Part shown: in pieces, positions 8,226 through 19,456 of the stretch
Layout of the letters: each line of letters begins with the position of its first letter
Position numbering within the stretch: the first letter of the stretch is position 1
NCBI RefSeq assembly: GCF_014466955.1
Contig: NZ_AP023396.1
Location: 7,440,001-7,504,000, forward strand
DNA: 64,000 nt
Source: Nocardia wallacei
GTDB lineage: Bacteria > Actinomycetota > Actinomycetes > Mycobacteriales > Mycobacteriaceae
Direction: 5' to 3'
The notes under the pieces: generated by a model
What the model was told of the DNA's origin: nothing
Database searches by the model: none
What the model saw: the letters and a program-made list of their open reading frames with translations, nothing else
Position numbers and translations under genes: made by a program

Positions 8226-10781
8226 CTACTTGCCCACGATCAGGCCGTCGCCGTCGGGAGAGACGCCGACCTTCACCAGGTCGCCGTCGATGACCTCGCC
8301 GGCCAGTAGCTCCTTGGCGAGTGAGTCGCCGATGGACTGCTGGATCAGCCGGCGCAGCGGGCGGGCGCCGTAGGCGGGGTCGTACCCGCGTACCGCGAGC
8401 CAGAACCGCGCCGAATCGCTGACGTCCAGCTTCAGCCGCCGCTGTGCCAGCCGCTTCTGCAGCTGCTCGAGCTGGATGTCGACGATGTGCTCCAACTGCT
8501 CCTCGTCGAGCGACTGGAACATCACCACGTCGTCGAGGCGGTTGAGGAACTCCGGCTTGAACGCCGAGCGCACGGCGTTCATCACGAAATCCTTCTCGCC
8601 GCCCGCCCCCAGGTTGGAGGTGAGGATGAGGATGGTGTTGCGGAAGTCGACCGTGCGGCCCTGGCCGTCGGTCAACCGGCCCTCGTCGAGCACCTGCAGC
8701 AGGATGTCGAACACGTCCGGGTGCGCCTTCTCGATCTCGTCGAACAGCACCACCGTGTACGGCCGCCGCCGCACCGCCTCGGTCAGCTGACCACCCTGGT
8801 CGTAGCCGACATAGCCGGGCGGGGCGCCGACCAGCCGAGCCACCGAGTGCTTCTCGGAGTACTCGCTCATGTCGATGCGGATCATGGCGCGCTCGTCGTC
8901 GAACAGGAAGTCCGCCAACGCCTTCGCCAGCTCCGTCTTACCGACACCGGTCGGGCCGACGAACATGAACGAGCCGGTCGGGCGGTTCGGGTCGGCTACT
9001 CCGGCCCGCGCGCGGCGCACCGCGTCGGACACGGCCACCACCGCGTCGCGCTGACCGACGACCCGCTTGCCGAGTTCGTCCTCCATTCGCAGCAGCTTCT
9101 GCGTCTCGCCCTCGAGCATGCGGCCCACGGGAATTCCGGTCCACGACGACACCACCTCGGCGATATCGTTGGGCCCGACCTCTTCCTGGAGCATGACCTC
9201 ACCGTCGGCGGCCGTCCCGGCCTTCCGCTCGGCCTCGTCCAGCTGCTTCTCCAGCTGCGGGATGCGGCCGTAGCGCAGCTCGGCGGCCTTGCCCAGATCG
9301 CCGTCGCGCTCGGCGCGCTCGGACTCGCCCTTGAGCGTCTCCAGCTCCTCCTTGATGACCCGCACCGAGTCGATGGCCTGCTTCTCGTTCTGCCAGCGGG
9401 CCATCAGCTGGTTGAGCTTCTCGCGGTCGTCGGCCAGCTCCTGGCGCAGCTTCTCCAGCCGCAGCTTGGAGGCCTCGTCGGTTTCCTTGGCCAGTGCCAT
9501 CTCCTCGATCTCGAGGCGCCGCACGGCCCGCTCGACCTCATCGATCTCGACGGGGCGCGAGTCGATCTCCATGCGCAGCCGCGAGGCCGACTCGTCGACC
9601 AGGTCGATCGCCTTGTCGGGCAGGAACCGGGAGGTGATGTAGCGGTCGGACAGCGTCGCCGCGGCGACCAGCGCGGAGTCGGTGATGCGCACGCCGTGGT
9701 GCACCTCGTAGCGCTCCTTGAGCCCGCGCAGGATGCCGATGGTGTCGGCGACCGACGGCTCGCCGACCAGCACCTGCTGGAAGCGCCGCTCCAGGGCGGG
9801 GTCCTTCTCGATGTGCTGGCGGTACTCGTCCAGCGTGGTCGCGCCGACCAGCCGCAGCTCGCCGCGGGCCAGCATCGGCTTGATCATGTTGCCCGCGTCC
9901 ATGGCGGACTCGCCGGTGGCGCCCGCGCCGACGATGGTGTGCAGCTCGTCGATGAAGGTGATGATCTGGCCGGCGCTCTGCTTGATCTCCTCGAGCACGG
10001 CCTTGAGCCGCTCCTCGAATTCACCGCGATACTTCGCCCCGGCGACCATCGCGCCCAGGTCGAGGGCGACCAGACGCTTGCCGCGCAACGACTCCGGCAC
10101 GTCACCGGCGATGATGCGCTGGGCCAGGCCCTCCACGATCGCCGTCTTGCCGACGCCCGGCTCACCGATCAGCACCGGGTTGTTCTTGGTGCGACGGCTG
10201 AGGACCTGCACGACACGGCGAATCTCGGTGTCGCGCCCGATGACCGGATCGAGCTTGCCCTCGCGGGCGGCGGCGGTCAGATCGGTGGAGTACTTCTCCA
10301 GCGCCTGATAGCTACCCTCCGGATCTGGTGAGGTGACGCGGGCGTTGCCGCGCACGGCGGTGAACGCCTCGCGCAGCGCGTCGGCGGTGGCGCCGTACTT
10401 CAGCAGCAGCTGCGACACATCGGAGTCGCCGGCGGCCAGGCCCACCATCAGGTGCTCGGTGGAGACGTACTCGTCGCCGAGTTCGGTGGCCAGCTTCTGC
10501 GCGGCGGTGATCGCGGCCAGCGCCTCGCGGCCGAGTTGGGGGGAGGTGGTGGCACCGGTCGCCCGGGGCAGGCGGTCGACGATGTCCTGTGCCTCGCGCC
10601 GGACCGTCGCCGAATCGACCGCGACAGCCTTGAGCAGTGGGGCGGCGATGCCGTCGGTCTGATCCAGCAACGCCACCAGCAAGTGCGCCGGACGGATCTC
10701 CGGATTGCCCGCGGCCGAGGCCGCCTGCAGGGCAGCGGTCAGCGCCGCCTGGGTCTTGGTGGTGGGATTGAACGAGTCCAC
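8226..10781 (-). CDS. clpB: ATP-dependent chaperone ClpB (Hsp100 disaggregase)
   Basis: An 851-residue chaperone that works with DnaK/DnaJ/GrpE to extract proteins from aggregates. The N-terminal Clp repeats (residues 5-145), NBD1 with Walker A GEPGVGKT near 205 and Walker B TFIDELH, the coiled-coil middle domain (about 400-540) and NBD2 with Walker A GPTGVGKT and Walker [11 protein letters not shown] are all present. The C-terminal sensor-2 region ([11 protein letters not shown]) is intact. The start is taken as the GTG at 10781 ([11 protein letters not shown]), because AGGAAGG sits 5 nt upstream; the GTG at 10787 would abut that site. A HAIR operator at 10858-10878 indicates HspR control. 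Confidence 0.97.
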   Translation of the reverse strand: MDSFNPTTKTQAALTAALQAASAAGNPEIRPAHLLVALLDQTDGIAAPLLKAVAVDSATVRREAQDIVDRLPRATGATTSPQLGREALAAITAAQKLATELGDEYVSTEHLMVGLAAGDSDVSQLLLKYGATADALREAFTAVRGNARVTSPDPEGSYQALEKYSTDLTAAAREGKLDPVIGRDTEIRRVVQVLSRRTKNNPVLIGEPGVGKTAIVEGLAQRIIAGDVPESLRGKRLVALDLGAMVAGAKYRGEFEERLKAVLEEIKQSAGQIITFIDELHTIVGAGATGESAMDAGNMIKPMLARGELRLVGATTLDEYRQHIEKDPALERRFQQVLVGEPSVADTIGILRGLKERYEVHHGVRITDSALVAAATLSDRYITSRFLPDKAIDLVDESASRLRMEIDSRPVEIDEVERAVRRLEIEEMALAKETDEASKLRLEKLRQELADDREKLNQLMARWQNEKQAIDSVRVIKEELETLKGESERAERDGDLGKAAELRYGRIPQLEKQLDEAERKAGTAADGEVMLQEEVGPNDIAEVVSSWTGIPVGRMLEGETQKLLRMEDELGKRVVGQRDAVVAVSDAVRRARAGVADPNRPTGSFMFVGPTGVGKTELAKALADFLFDDERAMIRIDMSEYSEKHSVARLVGAPPGYVGYDQGGQLTEAVRRRPYTVVLFDEIEKAHPDVFDILLQVLDEGRLTDGQGRTVDFRNTILILTSNLGAGGEKDFVMNAVRSAFKPEFLNRLDDVVMFQSLDEEQLEHIVDIQLEQLQKRLAQRRLKLDVSDSARFWLAVRGYDPAYGARPLRRLIQQSIGDSLAKELLAGEVIDGDLVKVGVSPDGDGLIVGK

Positions 10782-10857
10782 ATTCACCTTCCTACTTGTC
10801 GTTTCGCACAGCGCTCGGCGTGGTGCGCGCTGTTCCAGTAGGTCCAACGCGGCGGGG

Positions 10858-10878
10858 GTTGAGTCTGTTCCGCTCAAG
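10858..10878. promoter_or_regulatory. HAIR element (HspR operator) upstream of clpB
   Basis: GTTGAGT - 7 nt - GCTCAAG, two mismatches from the consensus CTTGAGT-N7-ACTCAAG bound by HspR in actinobacteria. It lies 77 nt upstream of the clpB start in the clpB/MDR divergent region. HspR (encoded at 14264-14662) bound to DnaK represses such promoters until heat or misfolded protein titrates DnaK. The rest of the 271-nt divergent region shows no other clear element. Confidence 0.85.
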
Positions 10879-11052
10879 TTTGCGTAATTTCCCGGCCGTG
10901 CGCAAGGACTACCCCGCTGGGCCCCCGCGTCCCGCCACGAAGCAAACCGACTGCTCCGAATTACGGCGACTTCCGCTCCGGTCTGCATACGATGGCCCCG
11001 TTCGACGCATCAACCCGCCGCCCGACAACCGTTCCCGGACGAAGGAGCAGCG

Positions 11053-11985
11053 ATGCGCGCGATGGTGGTCCCCGACTTCGGCGGCACCCCGCAACCGGCC
11101 GAGATGCCCACACCCACCCCGGGCCCCGGCGACATCCAGATCCGCATCGAGGCGGCGGGGGTCAATCCCTACGACCGCAAGCTCGTCGACGGAATTCTGA
11201 AAGACCGCCTGCCCTACGACTTTCCGATGATCCCCGGCGTCGACGGCGCCGGGACGGTATCGGCGGTCGGCCCCGGGACGACCGCGTTCGCCGTGGGCGA
11301 TCGAGTGGTCGGCAAGTTCCTGATCCCGCCCGTCGGGCACGGCACCTTCGCCGAATACCTCACCGCGCCCGAAACCAAGGCCACGCCCATCCCCGGCCAG
11401 CTCACCGCGATCCAGGCCGCCGCGCTGCCGACGGCGGGCCTCACCGCCCAGGACCTGGTCGACGCCACCGAACTCGGTCCCGGGCAGCGGGTGCTGATCA
11501 ACGGCGCCGCGGGCGGGGTCGGATCCTTCCTGGTGCAGCTTGCCAACGCCGCGGGTGCGGAGGTGATCGCCACCGCCCGGCCCGCCGACGCCGACCGGAT
11601 GATTCGGCTGGGCGCGACGGAGGTGGTCGACTACACCCGCGCGCCCGTCGCCGACTCGGTGCTGTTCACCCACTCCGACGGCATCGATGTGCTGTTCGAC
11701 CTGGTCTCCGACGGCCCGGCTCTGACCGAGGTGGCGCGCGTCGTGCGCCCGGGCGGCATCGTGTACAGCACCGTCATGTCCGCCGACGAGGCCGCGCTGC
11801 ACGCCCGCGGGCTGCACGGCGGCAACTTCGAATCCACCGGCGGCGCCCCGGAATTGGGCCGCCTGCTGCGGCTGGTGGCCGCGGGTGACGTGGTGGTGCC
11901 GATCGAGGCGATCCGCCCGCTGACCGACGCCCCGGCCGTGCTCGGTGCGCGCGGCGCGCGCGGTAAAACCGTGCTAGTACTTTGA
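11053..11985 (+). CDS. NADPH-dependent quinone-reductase-like MDR oxidoreductase
   Basis: A 310-residue medium-chain dehydrogenase/reductase of the zinc-free quinone reductase/zeta-crystallin type. It has the GroES-like N-terminal domain (AAGVNPYDRKLVDG, IPGVDGAGTV) and the Rossmann motif NGAAGGVGSFLVQLA near residue 155. No catalytic-zinc Cys/His set is present. The C-terminal PIEAIRPLTDAPAVL segment is characteristic. The ATG at 11053 follows GGAGCAGCG. It is divergent from clpB across the HAIR-containing region, so it may respond to heat stress, but the HAIR site lies closer to the clpB side. The substrate is unknown. Confidence 0.85.
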   Translation: MRAMVVPDFGGTPQPAEMPTPTPGPGDIQIRIEAAGVNPYDRKLVDGILKDRLPYDFPMIPGVDGAGTVSAVGPGTTAFAVGDRVVGKFLIPPVGHGTFAEYLTAPETKATPIPGQLTAIQAAALPTAGLTAQDLVDATELGPGQRVLINGAAGGVGSFLVQLANAAGAEVIATARPADADRMIRLGATEVVDYTRAPVADSVLFTHSDGIDVLFDLVSDGPALTEVARVVRPGGIVYSTVMSADEAALHARGLHGGNFESTGGAPELGRLLRLVAAGDVVVPIEAIRPLTDAPAVLGARGARGKTVLVL

Positions 11986-12209
11986 CCTGGTAACAACCAC
12001 GCCGCTCGCCCACCCGGCCCGCGAACATCCCGCGCCGGGCGCGTGGAGTGCCGGAAACATGATGTTACGGGTTTGGCCGTTTGTGATTGTGGGTAAAGCA
12101 ATCCGCTCATAATCGTGCGACCACGATGTTTTCGGGGATACTTGACGCGAAGGATCGCCGTACCAGGCGGTTCCCCCGATATCTACCCCCAGAAAGGAAG
12201 CTCGACGTC

Positions 12210-13367
12210 GTGGATGCGCGTACGGCTGCGCTGGTCCGCGCCAACTTCCGGTCGGTGGTCGAGGCGCCGAGCGGGCCCGATCGGCTGATCAGCGCGTTCT
12301 ACGGGCACCTGTTCGCCGAGAACCCCCGGTTGCGCGAACTCTTCCCGCCGACGATGGACATGCAGGCCAAACGGCTCATGACCGCGATCGGATTCGTCCT
12401 CGACCATCTCGAGGATTGGGACCGCGCACAACGCTTTCTCGAGCAACTCGCGCGCGACCATCGCAAGTACGGCGTCGAGGCGGCCCACTACGACCTGGCC
12501 GGGCGGGCCCTGGTCGCCGCGTTCCGCACCTACAACGGGCCGGTCTGGACCCGGCAGCTGGAAGAGGGCTGGCGCGACATCAGCATCCTCATCTCCGCGT
12601 CGATGGCGATCGGCGCCAATTCCGACAAGTCCCAACCGTATTGGGAGGCGACGGTCGTCGGGCACCGCCGCGTCCTCGACGACCTGGCCATCGTGCGGCT
12701 GCAGTCGGAGAGCCCGATCCCGTACCAGGCCGGGCAGTACGTGCCGGTATCGATTCCGCAGCGGCCCAAGATGTGGCGCTACCTCTCACCGGCCATCCCC
12801 ACGAACCCCTACGGCGAGATCGAGTTCCACGTCCGCAAGGTGCGCACCGGCTGGGTCAGCCCCGGCATCGTCAACGAGACGCAGGTCGGCGACAAATGGC
12901 TGATCGCCGGGCCACTCGGCGGGCTGCACGTGGAACGCAACAGCGGACGCGATGTGCTGATGATCGGTTCGGGCACCGGAATCGCCCCGCTGCGCGCGCA
13001 ACTGATCGAGATGGGGCGGCGCGGCACCAATCCGCGGGTGCACTTCTTCATCGGCGGCCGCTATCCGTGCGACCTCTACGACGTGGAGAACATGTGGCAG
13101 CTGTCGCTGAGCAATCCGTGGCTGACCGTGGTGCCGGTGTGCGAGAACGAATCCAACCCGTGGTGGCACCCGTATCCGCCGGCCGACCCGCCGTTCGGGA
13201 TGCACCGGCGGCTGATCGGTAATCTGGGCGCGGTGGTCGCCAGCATGGGCGCGTGGGCGGACCGGCAGATCCAGATCGCGGGGTCGGCACGGATGATCGC
13301 CGATACCAAGCGCGCCCTGATGGCGGTCGGCACACCGGAGTGGGCGATCATGTCGGATCCGGTGTGA
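12210..13367 (+). CDS. Type II flavohaemoglobin (globin-FAD-NAD reductase), Rv0385-like
   Basis: A 385-residue fusion of a globin domain (residues 1-135) with a ferredoxin-NADP reductase-like FAD/NAD module. The proximal His lies in LARDHRKYGVEAAHY and a distal Gln is likely in MDMQAKRL. The FAD motif is RYLSPAI instead of the RxYS of ordinary flavohaemoglobins, and the NAD motif is GSGTGIAPLRA. These features match actinobacterial type II flavohaemoglobins such as M. tuberculosis Rv0385, reported to act in D-lactate/redox metabolism rather than as a fast NO dioxygenase. The GTG at 12210 was chosen because AGAAAGGAAG ends 9 nt upstream; the longer ATG frame from 12087 has no ribosome site. 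The 224-nt upstream gap has a possible -10, CATAAT, at 12108. Confidence 0.88.
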   Translation: MDARTAALVRANFRSVVEAPSGPDRLISAFYGHLFAENPRLRELFPPTMDMQAKRLMTAIGFVLDHLEDWDRAQRFLEQLARDHRKYGVEAAHYDLAGRALVAAFRTYNGPVWTRQLEEGWRDISILISASMAIGANSDKSQPYWEATVVGHRRVLDDLAIVRLQSESPIPYQAGQYVPVSIPQRPKMWRYLSPAIPTNPYGEIEFHVRKVRTGWVSPGIVNETQVGDKWLIAGPLGGLHVERNSGRDVLMIGSGTGIAPLRAQLIEMGRRGTNPRVHFFIGGRYPCDLYDVENMWQLSLSNPWLTVVPVCENESNPWWHPYPPADPPFGMHRRLIGNLGAVVASMGAWADRQIQIAGSARMIADTKRALMAVGTPEWAIMSDPV

Positions 13368-13424
13368 TCACCGTCATCCCGGCCCGGCATGACGCGAACC
13401 GTTCGACCGAAGAGGGGAAGCCCA

Positions 13425-14207
13425 GTGACCATCGGGCCCGACGAGACCGGTGAGATCCATCTCGACACGCAGGAATGGAACTCCACGGTGGTGGGCCACC
13501 ACCGGCTGCGCCACGACCTCGCGGTGATCCGGCTGATCGGCGAGTACGTGCCGTTCACCGCCGGCCAATCGGTGGAAGTGCAAGTGCCGCAACATCCGGG
13601 CCTGCGGCGGCGACTGTCGCCCGCGCTGCCGCCCTCGCTGGACGGCAAGCTGGAGTTCCACGTCCGCACCGTGCCCGGCGGCTGGTGCAGCGGCTCCATC
13701 GTCGCCGACACCCGTCCCGGCGACCAGTGGCGCATCGGCGCTCCGGCGGGCTGGCTGACCGTCGACGACTGGACCACCGACGTCGTGATGATCGCGGGCG
13801 GAACGGGTTTGGCGCCGCTGCGCTCGCTGCTGCTGGAGCTGGCTCGCCGCCCCGAACCGCCGCGCACCCACCTGTTCGTCGGCGGCCGCTTCCCCCGCGA
13901 CCTGTACGCCTCGGACATGCTGTTCCTGCTGACCCGCGAAACCCCATGGCTCACCGTGGTTCCCGTGGTGGAGAGCGCCTACGACCCGGACTGGCCGGAC
14001 CAGTGGTACGAGGACTGCCGGGTGGACGCCGGCTTCGATGTGGACGAGATGCTGGAGGGCACGCTCGCCGAGGTGGTCGGCGACATGGGTCCGCTGCTCA
14101 ACCATCAGGTGCTGGTGTGCGGTTCGCCGGGCATGGTCCGGGCCACCGTCGACCGGTTGATCCAGACGGGCACTCCGGCGGAAGCCATCCGCTACGAAGG
14201 GGTGTAG
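13425..14207 (+). CDS. FAD/NAD-binding oxidoreductase, globin-less paralogue of the upstream flavohaemoglobin reductase
   Basis: A 260-residue protein aligning with the reductase half of the upstream gene: EWNSTVVGHHRLRHDLAVIRL matches YWEATVVGHRRVLDDLAIVRL, RRLSPALPP matches RYLSPAIPT, and AGGTGLAPLRSLLLE and FVGGRFPRDLY match their counterparts. It therefore has the FAD beta-barrel and NAD-binding domains but no haem domain. The GTG at 13425 has GGGGAAG 4 nt upstream. It lies 57 nt downstream of the flavohaemoglobin gene, probably in the same transcript. It could pass electrons to a separate partner or be a regulatory duplicate; no partner is visible. Confidence 0.82.
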   Translation: MTIGPDETGEIHLDTQEWNSTVVGHHRLRHDLAVIRLIGEYVPFTAGQSVEVQVPQHPGLRRRLSPALPPSLDGKLEFHVRTVPGGWCSGSIVADTRPGDQWRIGAPAGWLTVDDWTTDVVMIAGGTGLAPLRSLLLELARRPEPPRTHLFVGGRFPRDLYASDMLFLLTRETPWLTVVPVVESAYDPDWPDQWYEDCRVDAGFDVDEMLEGTLAEVVGDMGPLLNHQVLVCGSPGMVRATVDRLIQTGTPAEAIRYEGV

Positions 14208-14213
14208 CGCAAG

Positions 14214-14241
14214 AACAGCGCCCCCTTCCGGGAGCGCTGTT
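14214..14241. terminator. Bidirectional hairpin between converging genes
   Basis: AACAGCGCCCCC and GGGAGCGCTGTT form a 12-bp stem with one mismatch and a 4-nt loop (TTCC). It starts 7 nt after the oxidoreductase stop and lies 23 nt before the hspR stop on the other strand. No long T-run follows, as is usual in this phylum. Confidence 0.7.
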
Positions 14242-14263
14242 CGACAGGGCATTTCGCGGGTGC

Positions 14264-14662
14264 CTACCGCCGCTTGTTGCGCGGCTGCCACACCACCAGC
14301 GCCGTACTGCGCTGCGGCGGAGTGAGTTCCGCACGGTAACCGGCACGCAGCCGCTCCACCTCCGCCGTCAGCTCGCGGACCCGCTCCTGCAGGCCCTCGA
14401 CCTCGTTGGTGAGTTCGATGATCCGCTTGATGCCCGCCAGGTTGACGCCCTCGTCCTGGGACAACCGCTGCACCTCGCGCAGCAGCTCCACGTCCCGCGC
14501 CGAGTAGCGCCGCCCGCCGCCCGAAGTACGTTGCGGCGTCACCAGGCCCAGCCGGTCGTACGTGCGTAGTGTCTGCGCGTGCATACCGGCCAGCTGGGCG
14601 GCCACCGAGATCATGAAGAACTCGGTGGTATGGGTGTGAGCCTTCTTCGCATCTCCGTTCAT
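14264..14662 (-). CDS. hspR: Heat-shock repressor HspR (MerR family)
   Basis: A 132-residue repressor of the dnaK and clpB promoters, using DnaK as co-repressor. A MerR-type winged helix-turn-helix (MISVAAQLAGMHAQTLRTYDRLGLV, about residues 17-41, then the GGGRRYS wing) is followed by a coiled-coil (EVEGLQERVRELTAEVERL) and the basic C-terminus QPRNKRR. The start ATG overlaps the dnaJ stop by one base (TGATG), so it is translationally coupled as the last gene of dnaK-grpE-dnaJ-hspR. HAIR sites at 18520-18540 and 10858-10878 are its predicted targets, giving autoregulation. Confidence 0.95.
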   Translation of the reverse strand: MNGDAKKAHTHTTEFFMISVAAQLAGMHAQTLRTYDRLGLVTPQRTSGGGRRYSARDVELLREVQRLSQDEGVNLAGIKRIIELTNEVEGLQERVRELTAEVERLRAGYRAELTPPQRSTALVVWQPRNKRR

Positions 14663-15843
14663 CACGCACCTGCCCATCCAGCACGCGGGTCGAACCCGCT
14701 GGTCTTCTCCGCTTCCGCGTAGCGCCGCAGCGCCTCGGTAGCATTGTCGTCCAGCTTCTGCGGTACCGCGACCTTCACCGTGACGAGCAGGTCGCCCGCG
14801 CCGCCGCCCCGCTTGGGGACGCCGCGCCCGCGCACCCGCAAGGTACGCCCGTCGGCGGTGCCCGGCGGTACCTTCACACCGACCCGGCCCTCCAGGGTCG
14901 GCACGGAAACCGTTGTCCCCAGCACCAATTCGGTATAGCTGACCGGCAGTACCAGGGTCAGGTCGTCGCCGTTGCGGCCGAAGACCTTGTCCTGACTGAC
15001 GTGCACCGTGACGAACAGGTCGCCCGCCGGCGCACCCCGCAGACCCGCCTCGCCCTGACCGGCCAGCCGGATGCGCTGACCGTCCCGCACGCCCGGCGGG
15101 ATCCGCACGGTGATGGTGCGGGTCCGGTTCTGGATACCGGTGCCGCGGCAATCGGAGCACGGGTCGTCGATGATCGACCCGGTGCCGCGGCAGTCGTCGC
15201 AGGGCTCGCTGAAACCGAACGCACCCTGGTTGCGGCTGACCACGCCGGTTCCGTTGCAGTGCGGGCAGACTCGCGGGCTGGTGCCCGGCTTGGCGCCGCT
15301 GCCGTGGCAGGTGGTGCACGGCGACGGGCTGGTCATCCGCAGTGGGACCGTCACGCCCTGGGCGGCCTCGCGGAAGCCCAGGGTCGTCTCGGTCTCCACG
15401 TCGCTGCCGCGGCGCGGACGCGACGAGGCACGCGCCCCGCCGCCCCGATTGAACAGGCCGCCGAGCAGATCGCCCAGACCGCCGTCGCCACCCGCGGCGG
15501 CCGCACCGCCGAAGATGTCGCCGAGGTTGAACTCACCGGTGGCGAACCCGCCGGGCCCGTACGCTCCGCTGCCGCCCGGGGAGAAGCCGCCGCGGCCGAA
15601 ACCGCCACTGGCGAACAGCCGCCGGGCCTCGTCGTACTCCTTGCGCTTGGCCGGGTCCGACAGCACGGCGTGCGCCTCGCTGACGGCCTTGAACCGTTCC
15701 TCGGCCTTGGTGTCCCCCGGGTTCTTGTCCGGGTGGTTGTCACGAGCCAGCTTGCGGTAGGCCTTCTTGATGTCGTCCTGGCTCGCGCTGGAGGAAATAC
15801 CCAGCTCTTTGTAGAAGTCCTTTTCCAGCCACTCCCGATTCAC
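14662..15843 (-). CDS. dnaJ: Molecular chaperone DnaJ
   Basis: A 393-residue type I J-protein that stimulates DnaK ATPase and delivers substrates. The J domain (residues 8-75) has the HPD motif in [12 protein letters not shown] long Gly/Phe-rich region follows ([20 protein letters not shown]), then four zinc-binding repeats: [24 protein letters not shown] and CSDCRGTG. The C-terminal substrate-binding domain is complete. It sits 24 nt after grpE. The N-terminus [15 protein letters not shown] resembles mycobacterial DnaJ1, the copy encoded in the dnaK operon. Confidence 0.96.
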   Translation of the reverse strand: MNREWLEKDFYKELGISSSASQDDIKKAYRKLARDNHPDKNPGDTKAEERFKAVSEAHAVLSDPAKRKEYDEARRLFASGGFGRGGFSPGGSGAYGPGGFATGEFNLGDIFGGAAAAGGDGGLGDLLGGLFNRGGGARASSRPRRGSDVETETTLGFREAAQGVTVPLRMTSPSPCTTCHGSGAKPGTSPRVCPHCNGTGVVSRNQGAFGFSEPCDDCRGTGSIIDDPCSDCRGTGIQNRTRTITVRIPPGVRDGQRIRLAGQGEAGLRGAPAGDLFVTVHVSQDKVFGRNGDDLTLVLPVSYTELVLGTTVSVPTLEGRVGVKVPPGTADGRTLRVRGRGVPKRGGGAGDLLVTVKVAVPQKLDDNATEALRRYAEAEKTSGFDPRAGWAGA

Positions 15844-15867
15844 CGGGCATCTCCTCCTTCCCGATTC

Positions 15868-16532
15868 TTACGCGATGCCGTCGGCATTGTCGCCAACGTT
15901 CGGAACGTCCGGTGTCTCCACCAGATCCGCTACCCCGTCGGTGACTCCTACCAGCGCGTGCCGGAGAACTCGATCACCGAAGCGGTAACCCTTGCGCATC
16001 ACTACGCCGATCACCGGGTTGTGGCCCTCGCCCTCGTGCTGCACGGCCTCGTGCAGCGTGGGGTCGAACGGCTCACCCTCCGCGCCGAACTCCTCCAGGC
16101 CCTGCTTGCTCAGCGCGTCGACCAGCTTGTCGGCCACCGACTTCAGCGGGCCGGAGTCCAGATCGCCGTGCGCGCGGGCGCGGTCGAGATCGTCGAGCAC
16201 ACCAAGCAGTTCGGTGACGACCGCCGCCTTCGCCGTGTCGATGGTGGCCTTGCGGTCACGTTCGACCCGACGCCGGTAGTTGGCGTACTCGGCGGTCAGC
16301 CGCTGCAGATCGGAGGTGCGCTCGGCCAGTTCGGCGCTGATCGTGTCGGCGAGGGCCGCGCCGTCGCCGGACTCGGCTCCCGCGGATTCCGGGGCGGGGG
16401 CCGCGGCCTCGGCCGCGGTGTCCCCGCCCGCACTCTGCGGAGCAGAGCTCGCGGAACGACCCTCGAACTCCGACGGATCGATCTTTCGCTTGTCCACGAT
16501 GGTGATCGGCTCCTGTTCGGGGTTCTCGGCGG

Positions 16533-16536
<4 letters not shown>
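15868..16536 (-). CDS. grpE: Nucleotide exchange factor GrpE
   Basis: A 222-residue co-chaperone releasing ADP from DnaK. A disordered Ala/Glu-rich N-terminus (residues 1-65) is followed by the long dimerisation coiled-coil ([35 protein letters not shown]) and the C-terminal beta domain with the signature [40 protein letters not shown]. The ATG at 16536 overlaps the dnaK stop by 4 nt (ATGA). It is the second cistron of the HspR-regulated operon. Confidence 0.96.
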
Positions 16537-18380
<1,844 letters not shown>

Positions 18381-18519
18381 GGTTGTTCCTCCTAATTGAC
18401 GTCCTGGTGTGTGATGCGGGCGAGGACCTCGCCCACACAACGCACGGAGCACGGTCCCAGCAACGCTGAGCGTGGTCGGCTCAATCCTGCCTGCCGACTC
18501 CTTACGAGTCAACCGAGGA

Positions 18520-18540
18520 CTTGAGTCCGTCGCACTCAAC
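18520..18540. promoter_or_regulatory. HAIR element (HspR operator) upstream of dnaK
   Basis: CTTGAGT (18520-18526) - CCGTCGC - ACTCAAC (18534-18540) matches the consensus CTTGAGT-N7-ACTCAAG at all but the last base. It lies in the 237-nt gap between the DUF1707 gene and dnaK. Nearby half-sites (GAGTCAA at 18506-18512, GCTCAAC at 18554-18560) may help HspR spread, but they are weak. Confidence 0.9.
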
Positions 18541-18617
18541 CTTGCATCGATCAGCTCAACGAGCGGCAGGCGGGATCAATTCCCGGACGGGGAAGAAATT
18601 TTTCGACGGCCCCGCGC

Positions 18618-19394
18618 TCAGCGATTCGCCGGAAACACCTCGAGCACTTCGCCCGCCGGACCGACCGCCATGTGGCCCGTGCCGAGGGTGCCCTCGGTGT
18701 AGATGGTGATGGCCGGGCCGTCGTCGAGCAGATCCGTGTCGCGCTGGATCGAGAGGTGACCGACCACCCCTTCCGGAGTGGCCAGGGTCTGCGGGGCACC
18801 GGCGAGACAGCGCGCCAGCAGCGGCAGATCGATGGCACCGAGGTCGAACGGCTGCACGCTCGGATCGCGTTTGCTGACCGACGAACCGTCGAATTTCCCA
18901 CGGTAGGTGAAGCTCTCCGTGCCACCCGGCACGCCGCGTTCGAAGGAAGCATGCGTCGGATGCAGCGTCAGCTCGTCCACCATCAGGTCGCCGAAGTGCG
19001 CACGGTAATCGGCGAGGAAGAATTCGATACCGCGCACGGTGGTCAGGTCGGGCAGCTCCGAGCCGGAACCCGGCCGATCGGTGGCCGCTACCCCGACGAG
19101 CGCCCCGACCGCCGCGGCGGCGGCTACGGCGGCGACCGCGGGAATCCATCGCCGCGATCGTCGTCGCCGCTGGGGATTCACCACCGCGCTCCGGACCAGA
19201 TTGCGGGGTATCTGCAGATCGCGGACCAGTGCGTCGAGGTCGCCGAAAGTCTTGGCGCGCAACGCCGCCGACGTCCGATCGGCATGTTCGTCCGCCGTGA
19301 GCTGGCCGTCGTCGCGGGCGGTGTCCAGCAGGGCGCAGGCGTCCACCCGATCCGCGTCACGCACCCGCAGCCCGCTGTGCCGGGTCGGGCTCAC
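18618..19394 (-). CDS. DUF1707 SHOCT-like membrane-anchored protein
   Basis: A 258-residue protein, GTG start at 19394. The N-terminal DUF1707 domain (residues 8-62) has the signature LRVRDADRVDACALLDTARDDGQLTADEHADRTSAAL, a short helical module thought to mediate oligomerisation or membrane targeting. A basic patch (RRRRSRRW), one membrane helix (about 84-106) and an exported ~150-residue C-terminal domain follow. That domain matches the one in the upstream neighbour (FFLADYRAHFGDLMVDELTLHPTHASFE vs LIREQYRAKFGTTVVDDLSLYPGHASLE). The two genes are tandem duplicates 62 nt apart. Function unknown. Confidence 0.78.
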   Translation of the reverse strand: MSPTRHSGLRVRDADRVDACALLDTARDDGQLTADEHADRTSAALRAKTFGDLDALVRDLQIPRNLVRSAVVNPQRRRRSRRWIPAVAAVAAAAAVGALVGVAATDRPGSGSELPDLTTVRGIEFFLADYRAHFGDLMVDELTLHPTHASFERGVPGGTESFTYRGKFDGSSVSKRDPSVQPFDLGAIDLPLLARCLAGAPQTLATPEGVVGHLSIQRDTDLLDDGPAITIYTEGTLGTGHMAVGPAGEVLEVFPANR

Positions 19395-19456
19395 GGCGTC
19401 ACACTCGGTGCGCGCCGACCCGTTGACTCACTCGCGAGCGTGTCCACAATCCATCC

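Noticed and set aside
8487..10331. A 614-residue plus-strand frame opposite clpB
   Set aside because: Shadow of the ClpB coding sequence; no recognisable motif.
18541..18560. A second HAIR-like element next to the dnaK site
   Set aside because: CTTGCAT and GCTCAAC are not correctly spaced or matching; only the element at 18520-18540 is convincing.
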